From the NCBI GenBank assembly GCA_033032175.1, contig CM065310.1, positions 7,812,001 through 7,876,000 on the forward strand: a stretch of 64,000 bases of DNA. Direction: 5' to 3'. Below, in pieces: positions 34,725-46,734 of this stretch (its first letter is position 1; each line of letters starts with the position of its first letter). The stretch comes from Saturnia japonica (Eukaryota; Arthropoda; Insecta; Lepidoptera; Saturniidae). The notes under the pieces are model-generated. The model saw only the letters and a program-made list of their open reading frames with translations. It had not been told where the DNA came from and made no database searches. A program made the position numbers and the translations under genes.

Positions 34725-34944
34725 ACTAGCTGACCAGCACAACTTCTTCTGCGTCACATAAGAGAGAGAGAGAGAGAGGGAGGGGGGTTAGAAAGAGTGG
34801 GTCCTAGACATTATTTTATAGCTGTAATATCTCCTAAGATATTTATTGAAATCAATTGAAAAACAAAAAAATGATCAAATCTATACCGTAGTTTTTGTGT
34901 GATGCGCGCTCAACGGCAAACCTCTAACATTTAACAAACAAACA
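34725..34944 (-). repeat. Repeat B-like copy with GA tract
   Basis: The words 'ctagctgaccagcacaactt' and 'tgcgtcacataag' parallel 2275-2310. A GA-rich microsatellite follows at 34760-34790. Confidence 0.4.
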
Positions 34945-35735
34945 AAAGTAGGATTAGAGTTGAATGCTACAAAAAACAAAATCATGACAAACAGCATAGA
35001 ACGGCCTATTAATGTAAAAGAAAAATCTATAGAATATGTCCACAGCTACATCTACCTAGGCAAACAAATATCATTTCTGAAAACGCACAATGAAGATGAA
35101 ATTGAAAGAAGATCAAACATAGTTGGAAGAAATTTTGGTCACTCAAAGAAATTCTAAAAGGAGACTACTCGATAAACCTTAAGAAAACAATATTAGATAC
35201 CTGTATACTACCTTGTCTATTGTATGGCTGCCAAACCTGGATATACACGACAAAAGCAAAACAAAAGATCATAACAACACAAAGAGCTATGGAGAGAAGT
35301 ATCCTAAACATAAGAAAAATTCAAAAAGTCAGGAGCATAGAGATAAGAGAGAAAACAAAGATAACTGATGCCATCACACAAGCTCTAAAACTGAAATGGC
35401 AGTGGGCAGGTCACGTATCGAGATATACAGACAGTAGGTGGACAATCAATACTACAAAGTGGAAAGGGCCAATCGGCAAAAGAAGGGTAGGGAGACCGAA
35501 AAGACGATGGGCTGACGATATAACCGAATTAATAGGAAAGTACTGGCAAACTATCGGCAAAGACAGAGATGAGTGGAAAAGACTGGAGGAGGCCTTCACC
35601 CGAAGAGGGATCCATATCCAATAGTTAAAACTCTTACTAACATTTAGAGAATAAGCAAAACATAAATAACTAAATACTAACAAATTAAATACCAATATTT
35701 GAAATGGGAATTAGGTTAAGGATAAGGAAATACAG
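34945..35735 (+). pseudogene. Second RTE-like LINE lineage, ORF2 3' part
   Basis: The first frame (from 34951) reads LELNATKNKIMTN, HSYIYLGKQISF and DEIERRSN, the region after the catalytic motif of RTE-type reverse transcriptases. One frameshift near 35115-35125 moves to a frame reading SWKKFWSLKEILKGDYS, LYGCQTWIYTTKAKQK, LKLKWQWAGHVSRYTD, VGRPKRRWADDI and EEAFTRRG, ending at TAG 35622-35624. It differs clearly from the 31313 lineage while keeping the KWQWAGH block. The 3' UTR runs to roughly 35735 with an A/T-rich end. The single frameshift and otherwise clean frame suggest a recent copy. Confidence 0.78.
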
Positions 35736-36413
35736 GCTTTTTTATTTTTTATTTTATTTATAATATAAATATATTAATAAGATGATTATAACATAATACA
35801 CAGAAGGGTTAATTTGAAAACTTTTGAATTACTCATAGAAAACTTGCAGTACTTCCGGCTTATACAATATTTTTGGCATAGGAATTTACGTCGGACGACC
35901 AATCCGTCCTCGATCCCCGATACTCCGCACCGCGCAACACAACCCTCCCGCATTATTACTATACTAATTCGTTCTCGCTTAGCGTACTTTGTGACCTACA
36001 GTATATAATACGGTATTTTCTCTGCCCTTAAGGGCCGTAGAGTTATGTTGGATAGCCTATATCGTTTCTTAATAAATAGGCTATAAAACACAAAAATATT
36101 GTTTTTTATTTGAATGTAACTTTTCTAGGTTAGAGCGTTCAAATAAACAAACAAAAAAAAATCTTGACATATAAAAGTGTTTTTGGTGTAGTTTTAAATC
36201 GGTAAAATATTAATAATCAATTTAAGTATTTTATTTAAATTAATACCGTCGCGTTTGTATGAACCATACTCAAACAGTTGATACACAGATTTAATATAAT
36301 AATTAAATATAATATCTACCTACATCTTTAAAGTAACTATCACCAGCTAGCGTTGTTCATATATCTGTTATCAAAAATATTATTATATAGCTCAAGACTT
36401 TTTTTTATTTATT
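35736..36413. other. AT-rich interval with repeat-B-like words
   Basis: Around 36025-36090 the words 'gttggatagcc' and 'aataggctataaaac' recall repeat B. No gene is seen; the patch at 35890-35975 is less AT-rich but unidentified. Confidence 0.35.
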
Positions 36414-36756
36414 TGAACACGTTGTTTCTCTACGAGATCGAATCAGAAATGAGGAGATCCGTAGACAAACTAAGGTCACCGACATAGCCAAAAGGATTAG
36501 CAAGTTGAAGTGGCAGTGGGCGGGGCACATAGTTCGGAGAACCGACGGCCGTTGGGGCAGAAAGGTTCTTGAGTGGTGACCACGCACCGGAAAGCGCAGC
36601 GTAGGACGCCCCCCACTAGATGGAAAGACGACCTAATAAAGGTCGCTGGGAGCCGTTGGGTGCAGGCCGCACAAGATCGGTCGCTCTGGAGATCTATGGG
36701 GGAGGCCTATGTTCAGCAGTGGACGTCCTGAGGCTGAAATGATGATGATGAACACG
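36414..36756 (+). mobile_element. RTE-type LINE 3' fragment, twin of 31313-31815
   Basis: The insert is 36422-36748, flanked by an 8-bp duplication tgaacacg (36414-36421 and 36749-36756). It matches 31486-31815 at about 98%. Lesions differ: here the Trp codon that is TGA at 31581 is intact, but an AGA has become TGA near 36577 and one G is lost near 36610. Both copies therefore descend from a common source elsewhere, not one from the other. Confidence 0.88.
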
Positions 36757-36774
36757 ATTATGACTCAAACTGCC

Positions 36775-36905
36775 AGACAGATTTAAAAAATTCTTACTGT
36801 GTTTGATAGTCCGTTCATTGAGGAAGGTTATAGGCTATATAACTATACGCTACAACCTCGAGAAGCGGAGTAGTAGCTATGAACGTTAAGTAATCCGGCA
36901 AGCTG
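36775..36905 (+). repeat. Repeat B copy
   Basis: 'gtttgatagtccgttcattg', 'aggaaggttataggctat' and 'aagcggagtagtagc' occur in the order seen in the other B copies. Confidence 0.55.
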
Positions 36906-37094
36906 TACGTAAGTACGGCAAATGAGAACAACGACAGAGTCAAGGGCGCACTGGCGCAGCGGCGAGGTGCTGAAGACTTGGTCGAATAAATTTATTTCAT
37001 CTAGTAATTAAAGATATTATTTTTCAAATGATTATTTTACCAAACCAGTTTTAAACGTTGTTTTGCTTTGAGCATTTCATTATTATTATTTTAA

Positions 37095-37400
37095 CTATCT
37101 GTACCCACGGCTTCGCTCACGTGGACTACAGAATGCTGTCGATCAAGCACACGCGTGAATCGTGCTACTCGCACTCCCGGTTATTTTAAAGTAAAAAATG
37201 CTTATTGTGGGTATTTCTTAGAAGATAGATATATTATACTCTCGTTGATTTTTTTTTTGTAAGTCTTATTAATTGTCTAAAATTATGTAGTACATCAATT
37301 TTTATATATCCCTTATTGTTTACTCAGCGTAAGCCATTAAGGCTCAAATTGATTCACTATTTAACCGAAACAAACAAAGAGACAAAAATTTTAGGAATGG
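37095..37400 (+). repeat. Repeat A copy 3
   Basis: Head present ('cggcttcgctcacgtgg'), then 'atgcttattgtgggt', 'tactcagcgtaagccatta' and 'aaacaaacaaagagac'. The middle is shortened relative to 3690-4145. Confidence 0.6.
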
Positions 37401-37689
37401 TGTTTTCATTATATGTATCTTCTAAACTTTCATATGCATTTAGTAAAAAAACTGTTATTTTGACATTACATCAAAATTTCAATTTTATTAATTGTATATA
37501 TAAAAGTATTAATATAGTGAAATTAAAAAATTAAATAATTTAATACGATTAACGAGAACGATTAAAGAGATGATAATTATATATTTTCGAGGTAAACAGA
37601 CTTTTAAAACTTAGTAAACACTTAACGTTTGCCCTTTTTTTAAATTCCTAATAGGTTTTTAGTATTTGGCCACAATACCACCTGTTACT

Positions 37690-38060
37690 AAGTGACGATT
37701 TGGCCCAAAATGGGAGCACGCTAAGTGGGAGAACTGACTAAGTGCAGCTGCCGGACACACCTATAGGTGATAGGCGACAGTTTTTTTTTACTCGTTTAAG
37801 GTCATTCATAAGGGTGGTGGCTTTCAAAGGTTAGTACACTGAGGAATGTTTTGACTCTTTAGATTATAATGATATCATAGTGTATTGGCCACTGACCATC
37901 CATTTATATAAATAAATAAATACAATTTTTAACTTGAGAGTGGTAGCTAGAGCAGGCGTTAAAACAAGCCCTACCACCATGTTATGGTTTCATCACGATG
38001 TTTTCCTTCACTGAAAGCTCAGACTCATTGCAGGGATTCGAACTCACTTCAATTGCTTTG
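37690..38060 (-). repeat. tRNA-derived SINE split by a LINE tail
   Basis: SINE left part 37690-37785 ('ggcccaaaatgggagcacgc', 'ataggcgacag') and right part 37922-38060 ('aacttgagagtggtagctag', 'gtttcatcacgatg', 'cagggattcgaactcac'). The break falls inside the conserved run 'cgacagattttcaacttgag'. Confidence 0.8.
37790..37921 (+). mobile_element. LINE 3' end inserted in the SINE
   Basis: This is about 130 bp matching 27777-27905, the 3' terminus of the large LINE (ggtggtggccttcaaagg-like run, 'gtgtattggccact', (AAAT) tail). Near-duplicates acagttttt and acaattttt (37777-37785 and 37922-37930) look like the target duplication. Confidence 0.8.
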
Positions 38061-39367
38061 TTATTCTTATGTATTCTCTCTAGGATTTATTTTCACGATG
38101 ATCATACTGTTCGTTCGTTCTAGAGTTCGATGACTCAGCGGTAGAAACCCAGTACAATTCTTTTAATATAAGGACAAAAGGAAACTGAAAATGTCTAATT
38201 TTATAACAATAAACTTTTAATGAGTTTCCCTGAGAAAGCTCAGTAATATTTTAAAAAGTTTTTGTGAAATTAAACTGCGTAAGTAGTAAATACTTGCCTC
38301 AGATTTCACAATTTTTCACTGAATAGTTTGAATACCCACTTTAGGGAATTGGTTCTGGTATTTTAATTTTAATAAATGGAAAGCGATAAGTAATATTTTA
38401 TATAAAGCTGCTATGCCAGTTATCATGTATTGGTTGGCATACTTATATGATTTATTTGTATTTATTGTCTGATACATTGTTTTAAATTGACAAAATTAGG
38501 AGTTCAGTATAACTAGTAGTACAATAAAAGATTCGAACGACTAATACCTACTACGTTTATTTTTCGAAAGATAATAATTATGTGTAATATAATAATAGTA
38601 TATGCAGTAAAACAGATCCCCTTAAACTAAATAGAACCTGAGTCTAAGACTTACACAGTTTCCTAAGTTGAGGCCTACCACCAGAGTAAAAGCTTTGTTC
38701 AGCCGAGAATATTACAGATAATCCAAATAAGCGTGTCGCTTCATAAGTTCTTTTGGCGAGAACTTATAAAAATTAGTAAAGTCTAAGCAAATATGGTATA
38801 ACAATATACACCTGGACGCTTACAATCTTTTTGTCTTTGCATACCATTAATAACATATTAATGTCGATTAAGTAAAAAAATTATTGAATAAATGAAGACT
38901 GAAGTTATATGTAATTTTTTTTTTAATTTCAGAGGTTTTTATGCAATTCGCATTGTCAGCCCTAGTGTCCTCGCTTAGTAGCATAAATAATGTTTATTAT
39001 ACATTTCATAATAAGATGCAATTATTTTGGTCAGACTAACCGCCTCAACAGTGGACGTATCTCCTAATATTTTATTGTACCTTTATTCCAATGTTTTGTC
39101 TGTTCAAACCAAATACACCTATTAACTCCTACAGTTCTGCCTGATTCACATGAACCAGACATACTAAACATGATAAACGTCATCTACTTTCTGACTTACG
39201 TCACAAAGAGTTGACTGCCGCAATTTTTTCAAATACTTGTTTACTGGAATATCTCCGAAACTCAGTCATTGATGTTCGAAAGATACCAACTTTGTACTTA
39301 ACTTTGCCATAAGGTCATAACACACCAGTTTATACGAGGAGGCTCACACTATAAGGTCTTCCTTTTT
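38061..39367. other. AT-rich interval, no gene recognised
   Basis: Nothing recognised. Confidence 0.4.
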
Positions 39368-39440
39368 TAATGTTCGGTGTACTGCAGTAGAATAACCCAT
39401 AAAATATATATTGACACAACACAAAACAGTCATAAATTTA
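39368..39440 (+). repeat. Repeat D copy 3
   Basis: 'gttcggtgtactgcagtag', then 'tgacacaacacaaaacag'. Confidence 0.5.
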
Positions 39441-40869
39441 TTCCTAATACTTGTTATGGGAACTACAGGGATAATATAAAAGTACATACGTTAAAAATAT
39501 AAATAAAAAACACATTACAATTTTATATTATTACATTAATTAATTTAGACACTAAATATTTCAATAAAAGTAAGTAAGTAAGTAAAGTCTTCTTAAATCA
39601 GATTTGTTTGTCAAGTGATTTTTCGTCAAGTTGTTTTCCAATGACTAAAATAAACTTCTCTAAAATTACAAATCTAAACAGAATCGAACGTGTGAGGGCG
39701 CTATAAACAAAGCGTTTCTCAAAAACTTTTTAATGTTGATGAGTTGTTTTAGCTCGGAGCGGTAATTTAAACTTTGAATTTATAATGAATACTCTAACTA
39801 AAGATGTACGAATACGCTCTTATGTGACGTGTAATTTTGCAAATTTCCCGAGGCGCAAGCTTCTCGAATAAACAGTCGTATACCAACTCGAATTCAAGTT
39901 GTGCAACTGTTTATGAAAATACAGTAAAGCGAAGTACTAACTCGACGTAGTTAAATTAATTGTATATTATTTTTATTTTTTTGATTACAATAGTATATTC
40001 CTGCATCATCCTTAATCGAAGAGAGTTAGGGCACAGAAGAAACTTTTTTGGAGATTTCACTCTACATGGAGCTTTCAGACTGATTGAATTCCTCAACCCT
40101 ACAGAAGATCGCATCAAATAACTTTCTGTTGTGTCGCTAGTGATACTTCTGTTACTAGCGTACATGTGCTACCGTGGACATTTTCTTGGTCTTGTGCTTG
40201 TTTGCTAGTATAAAAAGGTAAAATATGACTTGTATTCATTGAAAATATTTTTATTATGATTCAAAAAATTTAGAATCATAATAGCGTATAGTATAAATAC
40301 AACAAAAGTGGTACTAAAGAAGGCAAAAGAATTAATTCTTATATTATTATTTTTTTATTTTTAAATTTAGGTCGCAAGATGTTTGTTTCGTCTGAACAAA
40401 TGAAACTTCTCTTTACTTATTTGCAGCGAACGGAACTCCACCGCCGTAACAATCACTGAAACTGAAATCTACAAGAACAATGTTCTTTTTTATATCGAAA
40501 CAAAAATATGCGCAAACAATGAATTTTATCAGGGATTCTAAAAGGCGTACAAAGTTTTTTTAAAACAACGCTGGTAACAAACAAACCGTGACCGCGTTTA
40601 TAAAACAAGGCTTAAATGTAAATTTGATAAGAATTACACACTTATAGGAAGCTGAGCTTTATTTTTGATTTATTCATTACTCTTAGAGAGTAATGGAAAT
40701 TTGTTAGATTCTTGTAGATGTCATATTTTCAGTTCTCTTTTTCTACCAGAAGGTTTATGATCTAAACTAGAATTTCCTAATAAACGAATATTATAGAGAA
40801 GTAAAAGGGAATTTTTTGAATGTGTGTAATCTCCAAAACCACTGCTTTACGATAGCCTCCATATCAGTA
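39441..40869. other. AT-rich interval, no gene recognised
   Basis: A minus-strand frame (39956-40165) has a mixed, non-AT-biased composition but no known motif or splice context, so it is not called. An (AAGT) microsatellite sits near 39578-39595. Confidence 0.35.
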
Positions 40870-41060
40870 CGAACAAAGAAATTGGCTACATCTTATCTTT
40901 GGCGCACTGTGAAGCTCTGGAACTGTCTCCCAGCTAGTGTGCTCCTACCTACAAATGGAGTTCTTCATACACAACGTGAAGAGCCATTTGACTGACAATG
41001 AATTGTAAATCCCACGGTAGTCGCAGATGTTATTGGATCGCACTTTGCTCACCATCAGGT
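40870..41060 (+). pseudogene. LINE ORF2 C-terminal scrap
   Basis: Reads SYLWRTVKLWNCLPASVLLP and then decays. The LWN-x-LPA motif closes ORF2 in several LINE groups (compare SSLPANVFLPCYDIGFFKRG at 47455-47600). Stops follow quickly; no catalytic domain is present. Confidence 0.5.
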
Positions 41061-42379
41061 ACATTGTCGTCAATTTGAAAATTATATGACTATTTGAAAA
41101 ACAGTAAGTCGGAAAAAGTCATGCCTCTTGAAAGTTTCCACCGCGCGCGCTGCATCAATATTTAAAGTAACACTAAAATAAATGTACAGCTAAATTATTG
41201 TTCATGTTAAAAAGTTATAAAAAAAGTTCGCGGTAGCATTTATGTCTAATATCTTCTAAAGATAACTTGCAGTAACCATTTTTATCCTTCAAATAAAGTT
41301 TACATGTGATATATGTTTATATGTGATAGTCACCACATCTAATTGAGGAATTGTCTGTCAAAACAAAATTGCCTTCGGGCGAAGCCGGGGCGTGTCGTTA
41401 GGAGTTAATAAAGTGAGGAAGAAAGAGTAATCGTTTGCAGTTATACTCTGTGGTGGACAAATTATAAGGCTCTGGTGATACTGGCGAAATCATTCATTCG
41501 TCCCAAACATAATCCAGAAGAAGCTTTAGAGATACATGACATGATTTATATAATCTACATATTTATAATAAAAGAGGAACGAGTCGAAATCTGTACATTG
41601 AAGAGATATTTGAGAAAAATGCTACTTTAGTTTATAATCATGGATAAAACACATTTTGATAGTTTTTGAAATTTTTGAGTGTCTGTCTGTCTGTCTGTAC
41701 GTTTGAACGCCACGCGCCAATCACACAAAAATTGACACACTGGACTGAATTTAATGAAATTGTAGTTTATAGTCTAAAGGTACATTTAGTAGTCATATTT
41801 ACACTTAAAGACATTTGTATGGTCTATAAATTGCGTTTAAGTTGTGTACATATAAAAAGGAATATGTATATGTATATGTAACTTTGTTATATATTTAAAA
41901 TATTTAGTAAAATAAAGTGAAAAGATATCAAATTAATCTAAATTATTTTATCTTTACATAATTTCCAAAAAAAGCAATAAGTGGAATCGTATATATTTTT
42001 ATTATCCAGGAATATTCATAGATGGCGTTGTACGACTTGGTTTAAATTATCATTATTGTCACACGAGTATATTTTATGTAAGCACTTATATTCATACTTT
42101 ATTATTATTATTATTTTTAGATATATTTTAATGCTAACCATTTATACATTTTTAAAATATTAAGAATATTTATTGATTTAAATTTTCTACTATGGAGGTC
42201 GTAGTTTGGTTTTTTTGCACTACCAAAATATTTATTACATTACACTAAACAAAAGCATTATTATTCACTGGATCTTAACGGTTTATAAAAATAAATATTA
42301 TGTAATAAATTTGCAAAACTTAACATTTTTGTATGCTTTGTCTTTTAGATAACATTAGTTAACATTGAAAATTATTGTG
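41061..42379. other. AT-rich interval, no gene recognised
   Basis: A (TGTC) microsatellite lies at about 41681-41697. Nothing else is recognised. Confidence 0.4.
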
Positions 42380-42570
42380 CTGATCTTTGACAAAATCCAG
42401 TATGTCGAAGTGTTTACGAACATACATTAAGTTATCAAGGATGTATTGGGAGGGCAAAGTTAAAAAACTAAATTCCTGGAACTTGTTCTATAATAATTCA
42501 CGGTGTCTCATATTGTAGATTGCTCGAACTGCCCGCTTTTTTAATATAATAACCGCCATAGTGGTACGCT
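42380..42570 (-). pseudogene. LINE family K ORF2 scrap
   Basis: Minus strand reads a KKAGSSNLQYETP-like run and then LTLPSQYILDNLMYVRKH, the block just upstream of the family K tail described at 10367-10640 (LTLSSQYILDN). Broken by indels. Confidence 0.5.
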
Positions 42571-42824
42571 TAGGCATGTCACGATCCAGGATCAGCCTGT
42601 GTATACCAAATAATGAAGCGGGTTAAGACATCTGCACCAGATTGGGTCGCGATTACCACGCACATCCGGATATACGTCACAGTGGTTCTCTTTTGCTTTA
42701 TCGCGTTTTGGATTCAACCAGTGTATATCCAGCTTCAGAGTGGCTTGAAGACGCTGTGACAGCGTTGGCTGACGAAGATCTCTTTGTGGTCACCGTTATT
42801 TTTGGATTGCAGCTTTCTAAAAGA
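42571..42824. other. Unidentified less AT-rich stretch
   Basis: A plus-strand frame (42642-42914) runs through here into the reverse-oriented J UTR, so its end is certainly not host protein. Its first part has no recognisable domain. Confidence 0.3.
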
Positions 42825-43110
42825 ACTGACTACACTGTTAGCCTGAGGGGCCCTAATCAAATTAAGCCGCTGATAGCTTTTGCAGCTTTACCGGGTTTCG
42901 GGGCGAGTGCTTAGGGCACTCAGCCGCGAAAGCGTGGGCAACAAGCGCGCAAGGGTGCCAAAGTAGCCGGACCTCGGCTTGGGCTGTTGCCGCGATTGCA
43001 ATTAAGTCACGATCTGACTAATTCCCTATCAGTAAAATTCGAGCTAAACTAACATATACATTATACATATATACCTGGGAGAAAAGAAGGAACATTTGAA
43101 TATGTATTTA
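42825..43110 (-). repeat. LINE family J 3' UTR, reverse copy
   Basis: The reverse complement ends 'aggctaacagtgtagtcag' and, further in, reads 'gccgaggtccggctac' and 'gagtgccctaagcac'. It is shorter and more diverged than 14212-14725. Confidence 0.7.
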
Positions 43111-45529
43111 GTGATCCGCATTAGGGATTGCAGTGCAGTCACTTTATCGTACTACTACTAATAAAATAATACTGAGATATCTGAGACAGGTACTGACTAT
43201 TTTGCAGTTCAGCATGACAGGGACGATCAAAGTTAGATAGACAATCTCTCGGTGGTTATAATTTTTTTTTATTATACTCAGCTTACTATAACTATGCCGT
43301 GCTACTATATTAATAGGAATAGTTGTCAATGGTTGGCATAATAAATGCCTAAAGTTTTACAAAGAAACTTATCATAAAAGAAATTTTGCCTTAGGATGTG
43401 ATATTATTATTAATGAACAATTTAGGAGAAGTAGGTATATGTTATGTTCCACAACATTGTCATCAGGCAGTTCGTACACGTGATGGTCGTAAATTAAAAA
43501 CAATGGCTCGGTCCTGCTGCGAGTTTTATTGTGATTTATGTGTTCGATTATCGAGCAAACGACTAAAACTGGAAACCATTTTGCAGTTATAACGATACCA
43601 TTTATTTTTTTGAAATGACAATACACATTTTTTTAATCCGTTTCAAAAACGTTCACCTGTCCTTATAATAGAAAAATATTTTTGTTATAAATCATTTTAA
43701 AATACGTTCTTTAAAATATACATTATATGAGTGAGTAATATCGTTTTTACAGCGAATCAAATCGAATCTGTATACTGATTTTTAATATCGGATTTTAAAA
43801 CTATACTTCTTCGAAACTATCAAACTTCATAACACCTATACGAGTTCCAGAAATACTTGGCTAAAATTCATACTACAAGACGCGCTAAATCATATCAACC
43901 GGTGCATAAACATTAATTATCTTTTTTTTTGAGTTTAAGGTTGAATTTTGAACCTTTGCAAAATGCAACGTTATATTATTAATACATTTCTACAAACACG
44001 TTAAGAAAAATTTTCAGACTTATAGCTTACAATGGTGTGGATTTTGCCTCTTTCTGAAAGAGAAAGACATCACGCGTCCTGCCGATCGTACGTATAGTGT
44101 TTGGGCAATATATTGTTTCGCACGATATATACTTTTAGTACAGGCCGTTTATATACGATTTAGCAATATATAGATTCAATATCTATATTCGATTCATATC
44201 ACCCACTCATAATACTTTATAGAGTAGGTGAAAATTAAACTACAATTGTAATAAATATCAAGTACTAAGGCTGGCGCGTCCGTTATTTCCTATGAAGTAG
44301 TCGAAGAGTTCGGACATTTTTGTATATTTCACGGTGGTGGTCCGCCTGCCGGTAAGCGGTCACCACAATCCATGGACGCTGGCAAAACCAGAACCGTCAC
44401 AATTATGCGCGTTGCTGTTATAAAGTTATTCAGTACCGTTTTGAAGCACCTCAGAAAAGAACTCATTCAAAATAGGCACTTTTATTCCTACATTTTATAT
44501 ATAATAGAGAAAGAACAAAACTGAAATCAATACGACGCCTTCCTAATCGAAAGTCTGGCATATTACTAATGCATCGGGCGCGAGATTCCGACAGCATTTA
44601 TCAATTTCACCTAACCTGTTTCATTTAAACCGAATTACGCCGATAAAAGCCTCGACTCTGCCACGAGAATTATTCACAGCGAACAAAAGCGACACCTACC
44701 TTTCCAGGCAGCTGTCTAAAATTCCAAATTCATTGCATCGTAAACAAAAGTACGATTTTTAGAGCCTAAACGTGAGTGTTTTGGTGATATGTAAATTTAA
44801 AGTAACATTAACAAAACTTGTTTATATTCAATTCATTTATTTATTTTTTGGCTCCTAACGTCAATGATAAAATGAAAATTATTACGTATGAGTAGTATAA
44901 AAAATTTAATAAATTGTGTGAACTTAATTGTACGCACGTAAGAAGTTATACTCCTTTGGATATATACAAAACATTAAAAAAACAAAATGAAGTTAGCCAT
45001 CAATTATAAAAATGTAAATTTATTCTACTGACTTTTTTAATTGTGTAGAAATATTTCGCTGATCTTTGAATTAAATTTAACCAGTCCGTCAACTTTGCAC
45101 GTTTGCCATATTAGATTTAGACTGACGTCACTTGCTAACCACGCATTGTCATCCAAACTAAACGTGTATGCAAAATTTTGGCTCAATCGGTTGTAAATTG
45201 TTTTAAAATTCAATTGCAAGAATTGACCTATATTAACAAAGTTAGTTAAATAAAAGCTTGTAATTAATTCAATAATGCGTTTGCAATTTTACCCTCTACT
45301 AAACTTGCCAAAAGAAGTATTACTGAATTTTTTTTTTTTGATGTCTGTCTAAGAGTTTTATGTGAATTTTCGACGAATTATTATTTTATTTGGAGCTCTC
45401 GCCGGCCGCTGCCACAGCCCGCTCGCTTCACTTGCTCGGCTCGTGCCTTATGATCACAGTTCAAAACTACTGTAACCAATTTTACTACAACGGAATAGGC
45501 TTAGGCTTAGATATGAATTGATAACAGTG
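43111..45529. other. AT-rich interval with scattered less AT-rich patches
   Basis: A probable LINE UTR scrap at 44325-44415 ('tggtccgcctgccggtaagc'). Patches at 44560-44760 and 45395-45460 are less AT-rich but unidentified. No gene is seen. Confidence 0.35.
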
Positions 45530-46010
45530 GTCAAAATATAACATTAACCGGAACATAATGTATCCTATGTGTTAATCAAGGTTATAAACTATCTGCGTGC
45601 TAAATTGCATTCAAATTCGTTCAGCCGTTTCTGCGTAATTGAGTAACAAAAATCCTTTTTTTTTCATTTAGTAAGCTATGACTTTTACCAGGATATCCTA
45701 CGAGGTACCTTAATGTGGTTATCTTGGTTATAGAATATCTGTTTGCTAAATTTTATCTAAAACCATTCAGCCGTTTTTTCGTGATTGAGTAACAAACATA
45801 CAAACTTTCACATTTATTAAATTTGTAGTGTAACACTGGTTAAAGTATGACTTTTACCGAGATAAAAAGTACCCTATCTGTTATTCCAGTTCATAGACTA
45901 TCTGTGTATAAAATTTCATTCAGATCTGTTCAGCGGTTTTTGCGTGATTGAGTAACAAACATCCAAACATCAAAACATACATACACACGTTCACATTTAT
46001 TAAATTAGTA
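45530..46010 (+). repeat. Tandem trimer of a LINE/SINE tail unit
   Basis: Three direct units, each with 'ttcag(c)cgtttttgcgt' followed by gattgagtaacaaa (or aattgagtaacaaa). The last motif starts at 45637, 45783 and 45946, so spacing is 146 and 163 bp. Each unit also has 'atgacttttaccgagata'-like and 'atctgtgtgctaaattt'-like words. This tail type is common at the 3' end of lepidopteran non-autonomous repeats. Confidence 0.75.
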
Positions 46011-46088
46011 AGATGACTGAGCAGATACGCTGTATGGATGTAGCTGTATCATATCTTTAGCGCGATCTTTTCTATTAGGGCGGCTGAT

Positions 46089-46224
46089 GAACCAGGGTGG
46101 TCCCTGAACTAGGGCGACACACGAACTAGAGTGACACACGAACTAGAGTGACACACGAACTAGAGTGACACACGAACTAGAGGGGCACACGAACTAGAGG
46201 GGCACACGAACTAAGGCGACTTGA
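46089..46224. repeat. 17-bp minisatellite, eight units
   Basis: The unit gaactagagtgacacac recurs with starts at 46089, 46106, 46123, 46140, 46157, 46174, 46191 and 46208. The middle units are identical, while end units drift (gaaccagggtggtccct first, gaactaaggcgacttga last). 17 is not a multiple of three, so it is not a protein repeat. Confidence 0.92.
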
Positions 46225-46734
46225 ACGATACCATTACGACGGCGCATTCTAATAATTAACTTATCACAGTAATCTAAACATACAGCGCATCCGCACTGTA
46301 CGACGTTCAATAATAAAGTGTGTGGCATCATTTTTTTTTTAGAACTTTAGACTGCCTTCGAACGCCGACACGTTACAAACATGTTTTGACTACAAACAAT
46401 GTCATTAATAGCGGTAGTTGATCTATTGTGATCATAGATGTCCCTTTTACTTCCGATATATATAAACAATCATATCTGGGCGACCGAGATTTGTCATTGT
46501 CTTGATACGAAAACACCCATCTAGTTAAATTTAGATATAATCATTAAAACATTTACAGATGAAATATATAAATTGGCTCATTATTAGTGTTGTTGAAAAA
46601 ATCCACTGTTATGAGGAGCATAAATAAGTATCCATATCAAATAAATACGTAGGTATATGTAACTAAATAACATACATTAGACATTGGTAAAATCTGTAAA
46701 GTGTATACAAAAAATATAATACTTTGAATGCTAT
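46225..46734. other. AT-rich interval, no gene recognised
   Basis: Nothing recognised. Confidence 0.4.

Noticed and set aside
39956..40165. 69-codon minus-strand frame as a host exon
   Set aside because: Composition is slightly coding-like, but there is no motif, no convincing splice pair and no neighbour exon.
42642..42914. 90-codon plus-strand frame as a gene
   Set aside because: Its last third is antisense to the family J LINE 3' UTR and its first part has no recognisable domain.
46089..46224. CRISPR-like array
   Set aside because: A 17-bp unit without spacers; head-to-tail minisatellite in eukaryotic DNA.
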